A DNA stretch of 64,000 nucleotides, taken from contig JABIJZ010000002.1 of the NCBI GenBank assembly GCA_018655275.1, forward strand, positions 271,313-335,312, in the 5' to 3' direction. The notes beneath the pieces are model-generated. The model was not told the origin of the DNA. It saw only the letters and a program-made list of their open reading frames with translations, and searched no databases. This document shows positions 58,499 through 64,000 of this stretch, in pieces; positions within the stretch are counted from its first letter, which is position 1, and each line of letters begins with the position of its first letter. The stretch is from Candidatus Peregrinibacteria bacterium. GTDB taxonomy: Bacteria; Patescibacteriota; Gracilibacteria; UBA1369; LOWO2-01-FULL-3. A program made the position numbers and the translations under genes.

Positions 58499-59374
58499 AT
58501 GGACCTGCCAGAAATAGAAGGAATAGTCCCTCTAGAAGAAGTAAACGGCCTAAGAATATTTAGCGACACACAACTCGCAGATACAAAACAAGCCCTACAA
58601 TGGGGAGAATTTTCCGAAGAAGAAGCAGAAGAACTAATACACGATCAACTAGCTCCAGATAGCATAACCAGAGGCCCAGTATCAATCCTCATAGACCTAA
58701 ACGGCCTACCAAAAGAAGTCAGCAGAAAAATTGGAGTAAACCTGGCAGCACTAAAATTAATGTGCAAAACAGGGGGGATAGGTTTCATAAGGATAAACGA
58801 CAGTGCAAAAATCAAAGACGACACAAATACATTAATATTGGGAGTTTCCAACACAGGAGAAGCCACCGCAGGCTTTGCAAAATCTAGAAAAAAATCATCA
58901 CAAAACAGCTCACATCAAGAACAGTCAGCACTAAAAGAACTCGAAGTGAACACAACCATCCAAATAGACTCATCAAACCTCGCAAGCGAAATAACAGAAA
59001 GATCAGAACAAGGATTTCGCTCCCCAGAAGAATGGGCATCCCTTCTAAACAGAGAAGTGAAGAGCCAAATATTAAAAGTAAGTGCAGAATTTTTAATACA
59101 AGTAAACCGCAGAGCAATAATAGACATAGCCCTCTTCACTAGTTTAGTAGCCAACCTGCCAGCATTCGCAGCCACAGTAGCGCTCATAGTGACCGCTATA
59201 AATAATGCAGGAATATTCGCAAGTCGCATCACCGCTCACAGAAGAGGATTAGCCACACATAAACCCGCTTTTTACCCCAGCATATCGCCAATAGACTCAC
59301 TTAAAATAGACAGACTCATCACAGTAGCAATCCATACAAAAATTTTTGATATTTTCAAAGTCAAAACACCTTAA
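58499..59374 (+). CDS. Hypothetical protein with one or two membrane helices, 291 aa
   Basis: Not recognised. Residues about 55-115 have alternating strands and helices (GPVSILIDLNGLPKEVSRKIGVNLAALKLMCKTGGIGFIRIN) that recall a STAS-like or Rossmann-like fold, but I cannot assign it. A Ser/Gln-rich linker (about 128-145) follows, then helices and a hydrophobic stretch (about 206-238, DIALFTSLVANLPAFAATVALIVTAI) that should be membrane-embedded, with the last 50 residues after it. The promoter is near consensus. The 3' end overlaps the convergent DedA-like gene by 14 bp. Function unknown. Confidence 0.65.
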   Translation: MDLPEIEGIVPLEEVNGLRIFSDTQLADTKQALQWGEFSEEEAEELIHDQLAPDSITRGPVSILIDLNGLPKEVSRKIGVNLAALKLMCKTGGIGFIRINDSAKIKDDTNTLILGVSNTGEATAGFAKSRKKSSQNSSHQEQSALKELEVNTTIQIDSSNLASEITERSEQGFRSPEEWASLLNREVKSQILKVSAEFLIQVNRRAIIDIALFTSLVANLPAFAATVALIVTAINNAGIFASRITAHRRGLATHKPAFYPSISPIDSLKIDRLITVAIHTKIFDIFKVKTP

Positions 59375-60077
59375 CCTCCCCCAACCTCTTTTGCCGCATC
59401 TTCCAAAGATACTGTACCCCCATCCCAACAATCCACAACCCAACCAACAAAAGAAGGTTTTGAAAATTCACCAAAGCCAAAAACTGCTCCCCACCAACAT
59501 ACGTGACCGCAACCCACAAACTCGTCCAAAACACATACGCAACCACTGTATAAAACAAAAATCTTCTAAACTTCATATGCAAAATCCCAGCACTCGTCGC
59601 AATCAGCGACGCAATATGCGGATGGAAATATCCAATCATTATATATTTCACACCATGTTTCAAAATCCGCCCCTTCACTTTCTCAACCTCTTTACGTAAA
59701 CCAAATTTCAAAAGCAATTTATACCACCCATACTTCCCCAACCAATAATTCACAACCGACATAATAAACAACCCCGAATTGATCAAAACCACTGTCAAAA
59801 AAACACTCTGCGAACCATCAATCGCAAACACAGTCCCCATCACCATCACCACCGACCCCGGCAAATACCAATTCAACAACAAAGTCCCCTCAGCCAACGC
59901 CGCCAAAAACACCACCCAATACCCATGCACCTCATAAGCATTCTTCGAATATTCCAAAATCTCCGTAAAAGACGGAAGCCCCACCAGATGCCAAATCGCC
60001 AAAAAAACTCCCAAAAACAAAAGAATCCCAATCGGGAACGAAGCAAACTTAAGAAAATCTTTGAGGGCTTTATTCAT
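59361..60077 (-). CDS. DedA-family membrane protein
   Basis: DedA proteins are membrane proteins linked to lipid flipping (undecaprenyl phosphate or phospholipid) and envelope homeostasis. The 238-residue product has five or six hydrophobic segments, the re-entrant loop region FLAALAEGTLLLNWYLPGSVVMVMG and a second half with GYFHPHIASLIATSAGILHMKFRRFLFYT. The second motif normally reads GRFIPGVR; here the Arg residues are replaced by Tyr and Ile-Ala. The ATG at 60077 is where the family starts. It is followed upstream by a GDPD gene on the same strand, 60 bp away. Confidence 0.85.
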   Translation of the reverse strand: MNKALKDFLKFASFPIGILLFLGVFLAIWHLVGLPSFTEILEYSKNAYEVHGYWVVFLAALAEGTLLLNWYLPGSVVMVMGTVFAIDGSQSVFLTVVLINSGLFIMSVVNYWLGKYGWYKLLLKFGLRKEVEKVKGRILKHGVKYIMIGYFHPHIASLIATSAGILHMKFRRFLFYTVVAYVFWTSLWVAVTYVGGEQFLALVNFQNLLLLVGLWIVGMGVQYLWKMRQKRLGEVKVF

Positions 60078-60137
60078 CGCGGCAGAGTTTACCACACAAG
60101 TTTCCAAACCCCCAAAACACTTGCCTAACCAAAGAAT

Positions 60138-60776
60138 TTATAACATCTCCCAAACATTCCCCTCCCTATCCCAATCACAAGCATACCTCAAACCCAACTT
60201 TGAAGCCTCTTCACGCACCCCAGCCGAAAGCTGCCACGGCAACACCTTGAAAACCCCAATCCCAGCTCGCACCAATCGCCTCATTCCCCACCGAACAAAC
60301 AAAAAATAAAAATTATAAACATACGTCGGCCCTTCCCCAACCTCCCTTTTCAACTTCTTCAAATATCGAAAATTACAAGGTGCAATCCAAAGAGCCTCCC
60401 CAAATCCATCACAAATCTTCATAAGCTCCGCACCTCGCACCCTTTTGTCCTTAATATCCAAAAACAAAATTGCACTTCCACCACTTCCGCCCAACTCACC
60501 GCGCACAACATCCGCAACCTCCACAAGCTTACTCGCCTGAGTCATTTTCCGAATCGTAGCAAAAGAAAAAAATCGCAAACCCCAAGCCCCAACAAACCTC
60601 CACCACGGAAACCCATGATAACAATAAAGCACCCCATCCCGACTCTTCCGCACATCAATCTCAATAATATCCGCCCCTGCAGTCAACGAATCACACACCG
60701 CCTCCGGCGAATTCTCCCTGAACCCCGCGCAATGCACCCTCCCCGCATGCGCCATTTTTAGAGGTTTTTTGTTCAT
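60138..60776 (-). CDS. Glycerophosphodiester phosphodiesterase-like protein
   Basis: The 212-residue barrel protein has the GDPD pattern: AHAG (9-12), ENSPEAV (about 21-27), GADIIEIDVRKSRDGVLYCYH (about 34-54) and LFLDIK. The family cleaves glycerophosphodiesters to glycerol 3-phosphate and an alcohol. The Arg of the usual AHRG is replaced by Ala, while the catalytic His, Glu, Asp and second His are kept. With the DedA-like gene next to it, a role in envelope lipid turnover is possible. No signal peptide is seen. Confidence 0.85.
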   Translation of the reverse strand: MNKKPLKMAHAGRVHCAGFRENSPEAVCDSLTAGADIIEIDVRKSRDGVLYCYHGFPWWRFVGAWGLRFFSFATIRKMTQASKLVEVADVVRGELGGSGGSAILFLDIKDKRVRGAELMKICDGFGEALWIAPCNFRYLKKLKREVGEGPTYVYNFYFLFVRWGMRRLVRAGIGVFKVLPWQLSAGVREEASKLGLRYACDWDREGNVWEML

Positions 60777-60830
60777 GCAAGTATTGTACGAAATTCTCCA
60801 GGATTTGCAAAACTAGAGCCCCGTAGAATG

Positions 60831-60885
60831 TTTACAATTAGGTTACAATTGTTTTGCAACTTGTTTACAATTATGTTACAATTAA
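60831..60885 (+). repeat. Five 11-bp tandem repeats overlapping a promoter
   Basis: Five units in exact 11-bp register carry the core TTACAATT: 60831-60841, 60842-60852, 60853-60863 (TTGCAACT variant), 60864-60874 and 60875-60885. Units 1-2 and 4-5 are nearly the same 22-bp sequence. The array ends 3 bp before the ATG of the wHTH-GHKL gene. One unit per helical turn puts all cores on one face of DNA, which suggests cooperative binding by a regulator, perhaps the gene product itself. Confidence 0.85.
60854..60882 (+). promoter_or_regulatory. Promoter of the wHTH-GHKL gene (leaderless), inside the 11-bp repeats
   Basis: TTGCAA (60854-60859) and TACAAT (60877-60882) are 17 bp apart; the predicted start is at 60889, the A of the ATG. 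A second set, TTACAA (60843-60848) and TACAAT (60866-60871), is also 17 bp apart. Both are built from the repeat units. Confidence 0.6.
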
Positions 60886-60888
60886 CTC

Positions 60889-61950
60889 ATGGCCACCCAA
60901 CTAAGAAAAATAATCCTAGAATACTCAAAACAAAACAAATCCTTCTCAACAAAGGACATACTTTCTCTAATAAAAAATGTTTTTTCAAGACAACACGTTT
61001 CAAGAACATTGTCAGCTTTAGTCAAAGAAAACAAATTAATAAAAACAGGAGCAACTAGAAATGCAAAATATTCTCACGCAATCCATTGGGACTGGGGCAA
61101 AAACAATCTAGACATTTTATCGCTCAGAAAAAAAAACCAAAACCTAGAAGAACACAAAATACTCGAAGAAATCGAACGAGAACTCCCAACAATCAAACAA
61201 ATCCCCGAGCATCTAAGTAGCATATTAACATATGCATTTTCAGAAATGTTTAACAACGCAATAGAGCATTCAAAGTCAAAAATTATAGAAATCGACATCG
61301 GCAGAACTGGAAACAAAATTTTCTTTGAGATAAGAGATTTTGGGATAGGAGTTTTCAAAAGCATCATCTCTAAAACCTCAGCAAAAACAGAACTCGAAGC
61401 GATACAGGAACTCCTCAAAGGAAAACTAACAACAGCTCCAAAACTTCATAGTGGAGAAGGCATTTTCTTCACATCCAAAGCTGGAGAATTATTCATAATA
61501 GAAAGCTTCACACACAAATTAACGATAAACAACCGACTAGAAGATATATTTATAGAAAGCCCTATTCCGAAAAAAACAAAAGGAATACAAGGCACCATGA
61601 TCAGATTCGAACTAGACTTGAATCACAAAGCCCACCTCAGCGACGTCTTCCAAGAACACCAATCCGATCCTAGCAGCCTGGAATTCGACAAAACAGAAAT
61701 CAAAATCAAACTCTACACAATGGGAACAATCCACATCTCCCGATCCCAAGCCAGAAGAGTTCTCAACAGATTAGAAAAATTCCGCAAAGTCATCCTCGAT
61801 TTCGACAAAGTCCCAACCGTAGGTCAAGCTTTCGCAGACGAAATCTTCCGAGTCTTCAAAGAAAAATACCCAGAAGTAGAAATCATCCCAGAAAACATGA
61901 ATGAGGCAGTCGAATTCATGGTAGAAAGAGCACAAAGAACAAAAAGATAG
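60889..61950 (+). CDS. Winged-helix / GHKL ATPase / DUF4325 (STAS-like) regulator
   Basis: The 353-residue protein has an N-terminal winged helix (1-62; STKDILSLIKNVFSRQHVSRTLSALVKENKLIKTG), a GHKL ATPase domain (about 88-250) with the N box SEMFNNAIEHS (118-128), G1 box RDFGIGV (149-155) and G2 HSGEGIFF (187-194), and a C-terminal DUF4325 domain (about 265-350; HISRSQARRVLNRLEKFRKVILDFDKVPTVGQAFADEIFRVF). The ATPase resembles the anti-sigma factor kinases (RsbW type) and the last domain a STAS-like fold, so one chain holds kinase, possible antagonist and DNA-binding parts. The 11-bp repeats before the ATG are the natural target. tRNA-Thr lies 6 bp downstream on the other strand. Confidence 0.88.
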   Translation: MATQLRKIILEYSKQNKSFSTKDILSLIKNVFSRQHVSRTLSALVKENKLIKTGATRNAKYSHAIHWDWGKNNLDILSLRKKNQNLEEHKILEEIERELPTIKQIPEHLSSILTYAFSEMFNNAIEHSKSKIIEIDIGRTGNKIFFEIRDFGIGVFKSIISKTSAKTELEAIQELLKGKLTTAPKLHSGEGIFFTSKAGELFIIESFTHKLTINNRLEDIFIESPIPKKTKGIQGTMIRFELDLNHKAHLSDVFQEHQSDPSSLEFDKTEIKIKLYTMGTIHISRSQARRVLNRLEKFRKVILDFDKVPTVGQAFADEIFRVFKEKYPEVEIIPENMNEAVEFMVERAQRTKR

Positions 61951-61956
61951 AAAAAC

Positions 61957-62031
61957 TGGAGCCACCGGAGGGAATTGAACCCTCGACCCCACCCTTACCA
62001 TGGGTGTGCTCTACCCCTGAGCTACGGTGGC
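61957..62031 (-). tRNA. tRNA-Thr (anticodon GGT)
   Basis: Acceptor GCCACCG/CGGTGGC, D arm GCTC/GAGC, anticodon stem CACCC/GGGTG with loop ATGGTAA (anticodon GGT), T arm with GAGGG/CCCTC and loop TTCAATT, and encoded CCA. It is convergent with the wHTH-GHKL gene with only 6 bp between them and no terminator. Confidence 0.95.
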
Positions 62032-62076
62032 AAATTTTCACAAAGATTTTCGCAAGCATTCTAACCAACCTCAAAA

Positions 62077-62781
62077 TTATCCGCAATCCGAATCCTCCCC
62101 CGCTCTGTTCAAATGCCCACAATTTTTCACCAATTCCAACTTAAATTTATCATAAGGGTCTGCCCCAAAAGCTGTTTCGCGACCACTCTGATTATCCGCA
62201 AACACAAATCCAACTCGATTTCGAACATCACCAGCAAGCCGGAAAGATTCTTCATCCCTCGGGAAATACCCCCTTCCTTCAAAAAGACCAAAACTAGAAA
62301 CCTGCACAGCCTTTCTGTGCAAAACCCCAGTATCCTGATTCGTTTCATCAGAAGCAGCAACATCCAAACCAACCGTTTTCAAATCAGTCACCGCAGCAAT
62401 TCTTTCAAAAATATCCATAGCCAAACTACCCAGCCCATTCCTCTCACATCCACGCCTAACAGCTCTATGAATAACATTCCAATAAGGAGCCGGCTTAGTG
62501 GGCCTATCAAATCTACTTAGCTTTAAATTGGCTACAATCCTCTCGTTTACCTCCCTCCAATTCGTATACATTTTCAAAACAACTTCCCTTTCCTCAAACA
62601 AACTATCAAGAAGGTGATAAGAGGCCAAATGCAAAGAGACCAAACCAAGCTCAGGGTGCTCAATTTCCGCAAATTCACCCCAACCCACATCGCTCTGAAC
62701 ATACGGTCCCATCTCACGAACAAGGTTGTTCACAACATCTTCACGCTCCTCATTTGCCTGCAACGCTAGAGCCATCGCCAT
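62077..62781 (-). CDS. Hypothetical protein, 234 aa
   Basis: Not recognised. The product is soluble and mostly helical for residues 1-130 (NEEREDVVNNLVREMGPYV, SLHLASYHLLDSLFEEREVVLKMYTNWREVNERIVANLKL), then less regular with VLHRKAVQVSSFGLFEGRGYFPRDEESFRLAGDVRNRVGFVFADNQSG in the second half. There is no membrane helix. Both M1 and M3 are possible starts. The promoter (TTGACC-17-TAGAAT) is close to consensus. Function unknown. Confidence 0.65.
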   Translation of the reverse strand: MAMALALQANEEREDVVNNLVREMGPYVQSDVGWGEFAEIEHPELGLVSLHLASYHLLDSLFEEREVVLKMYTNWREVNERIVANLKLSRFDRPTKPAPYWNVIHRAVRRGCERNGLGSLAMDIFERIAAVTDLKTVGLDVAASDETNQDTGVLHRKAVQVSSFGLFEGRGYFPRDEESFRLAGDVRNRVGFVFADNQSGRETAFGADPYDKFKLELVKNCGHLNRAGEDSDCG

Positions 62782-62801
62782 TTATTACTTATTAAGAAAG
62801 A

Positions 62802-62830
62802 ATTCTACCAAAAGTCAAACGCCAGGTCAA
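62802..62830 (-). promoter_or_regulatory. Promoter of the 62077-62781 gene
   Basis: On the minus strand TTGACC (62825-62830) and TAGAAT (62802-62807) are 17 bp apart, with a leader of about 14 nt. Confidence 0.65.
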
Positions 62831-62911
62831 CCCCAACATCCCCCACAACAAAATCAGCGCCCAAGCCTCAAAGCTCAAACGCTGACCATAAAATTAAACT
62901 AAATCAGTGCC

Positions 62912-64000
62912 CTATACCCCCGTCACTTTAAAGACCATCCTAACCACACTAGACATGGCATTTCTCTCATCATCCACAGAGTACACGTATGCAACGTGAT
63001 CTCCATCACCTATGTCTTCAGGCATCTCAGCTTCAAAGTATCCTGTCTCCTTGTCCGCAATAACCACAGAAGCAAATGTTGCTGATCGGAACACAACCAC
63101 AACCCTCTTCCCTGGTTCTGCAAATCCAGTAAGGACTCGGTGGTTAGTCTGCTCATACTCCTTCTTTATTGCCAAATATCTGTCCATAAATCCTCGCTCA
63201 AACGCTGTTCCAGCCAACAAATTATTGAAGTATCTCGCATCATTTTCATACATCTCCTCAACCCATTTCAATCCAGCATACAAAGAGTCATCTAACTTCA
63301 ACGCATTCTGCGCCAACATTCTCTCCAAACTCATCTCATTCAACTGATCAACCAAACTCTCAAATGCAATAACATCGATGCCCATACCGTGAACCTGCAA
63401 GTCCTTGATATCCAACATTGCTATCTTTCCTCCTTCCACAACCTCAAAGTATACCAATTCCCCAATCTCCTCGTTATGGTATGTAGTTAGGAAGTATTTG
63501 CCAGGTTCAGAAATTCGGATTGTTGCCATTCCAAATCCTTCTCCATCCAATACAACTTCATCATACGAATCCATCACATCAACAAGATCTTCAACATCAT
63601 CCAAATCAGAATCTCTCAAATCAGTCAATAATCCCAATGATGATCCTATAACCTCAACATTAACATTTGGTTGTCCATGGATAGTAACAAGGTTTGGTCT
63701 ATCTGCACCAATCATTCTTCCATCGATATTAGATTTCTTCTCAGCATTTTGCGCATCTGTAGCGGCAGATCCAAAGAATTCCCACTCAGCCAAATCTGTA
63801 AAGTTATCTCCATCGTAATTAGCCCATTCCTTAACCCAATCATAAGTACCACCTTTTTGTATTTCGAAATCCTCTAGCAATTCTTCATCTTCCAAGAGCT
63901 CCTTAAGTTTCAAAAGAATCACAGATCCAGTACCCAAAGATACAGAGCCAGACGAGATTCCACCTCCACCTTCACCCTCGCCTTCTCCTTCTCCTTCTCC
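62912..64000 (-). CDS. Large surface protein, C-terminal part (cut by window edge)
   Basis: The frame is open to the window edge, so the start lies outside; 362 residues are seen. The visible part opens with a Gly-Glu repeat linker (GEGEGEGEGEGGGG), a Leu/Glu helix, a thrombospondin-3-like segment (WANYDGDNFTDLAEWEFFGSAATDAQNA), a beta region, a helical hairpin (about 230-290) and a C-terminal Ig-like domain ending VVRMVFKVTGV. Such proteins are secreted adhesins or stalk proteins. The codons resemble those of the SLH gene. An in-frame TTG at 63937 is not a credible start because the linker before it continues the same frame. Confidence 0.8.
   Translation of the reverse strand, partial: GEGEGEGEGEGGGGISSGSVSLGTGSVILLKLKELLEDEELLEDFEIQKGGTYDWVKEWANYDGDNFTDLAEWEFFGSAATDAQNAEKKSNIDGRMIGADRPNLVTIHGQPNVNVEVIGSSLGLLTDLRDSDLDDVEDLVDVMDSYDEVVLDGEGFGMATIRISEPGKYFLTTYHNEEIGELVYFEVVEGGKIAMLDIKDLQVHGMGIDVIAFESLVDQLNEMSLERMLAQNALKLDDSLYAGLKWVEEMYENDARYFNNLLAGTAFERGFMDRYLAIKKEYEQTNHRVLTGFAEPGKRVVVVFRSATFASVVIADKETGYFEAEMPEDIGDGDHVAYVYSVDDERNAMSSVVRMVFKVTGV

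Noticed and set aside
60829..60885. CRISPR-like repeat array
   Set aside because: Units are 11 bp with no spacers and lie on a promoter. They are too short for CRISPR and no cas genes are present.
1..64000. Recoding of UGA to glycine or tryptophan
   Set aside because: TGA ends trpE, aroF, metK and others at the family-expected place, and only tRNA-Trp(CCA) is seen.
1..64000. Prophage, transposase or integrase genes
   Set aside because: None found in either strand; gene content is chromosomal housekeeping and surface glycan.

Overview
The window looks like a chromosomal segment of a Candidate Phyla Radiation (Patescibacteria) genome, most like Candidatus Peregrinibacteria. This assignment is inferred from gene content: small A/C-rich genome style, a DUF5652 protein, split transketolase, SLH surface protein, a complete tryptophan operon in an otherwise reduced setting, and no sign of a lipid A pathway. 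TGA ends many genes (trpE, aroF, metK), so the UGA-as-glycine code of Gracilibacteria is excluded. The plus strand is visibly A/C-rich along the whole window whichever strand carries the gene, so the window probably lies in one replichore with the minus strand leading. Almost no start codon has a Shine-Dalgarno sequence, and four promoters sit so close to their genes that the mRNAs should be leaderless.

Layout. 1-2250: 5' part of uvrB, an unknown gene, tRNA-Arg and two small membrane proteins. 2290-9771: trpR followed by a tight trp operon (trpE, trpG, a three-domain trpD-trpC-trpF fusion, a DAHP synthase, trpB, trpA). A candidate TrpR operator overlaps the trpR promoter, and an attenuator-like pair of hairpins lies before trpE. 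9734-15583 (minus): a vapBC-like toxin-antitoxin pair, pentose-phosphate and PRPP genes (rpe, rpiB, prs), and split transketolase genes with a signal peptidase gene between them. 15666: metK.

16776-34616 (minus): about 18 kb of 13 co-directional genes, mostly overlapping or spaced by a few bases. It runs from an ABC glycan exporter (wzm, wzt) through WbqC-like, formyltransferase, aminotransferase and three glycosyltransferase genes (one with three GT2 domains) to a TPR protein, a CotH-kinase/beta-helix fusion, a VTC polyphosphate polymerase-like protein and a DUF4956 protein. Divergent from it (34789-39295) are the dTDP-rhamnose genes rfbC-D-B-A and another epimerase. 39254-47632 holds a BASS transporter, more glycosyltransferases, an SLH surface protein and a GT-C membrane protein. 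Together this reads as a cell-surface glycan and S-layer locus.

47672-64000: an FtsH-like protease with an unusual pore loop, ndk, an M16 peptidase, a class B penicillin-binding protein, a divergent MraZ-like protein, tRNA-Trp with rpmG, a DedA-like protein, a GDPD, a wHTH-GHKL-STAS-like regulator preceded by five 11-bp tandem repeats that overlap its promoter, tRNA-Thr, and the 3' part of a large surface protein gene. Several unrecognised single genes are scattered here, each with a near-consensus sigma70-type promoter.

The strongest candidates for something undescribed are the 11-bp repeat promoter and its regulator, the operon that joins CotH/VTC/DUF4956 to an ABC glycan exporter, the TrpR-regulated operon with trpD-C-F fusion, and the FtsH-like and MraZ-like outliers.
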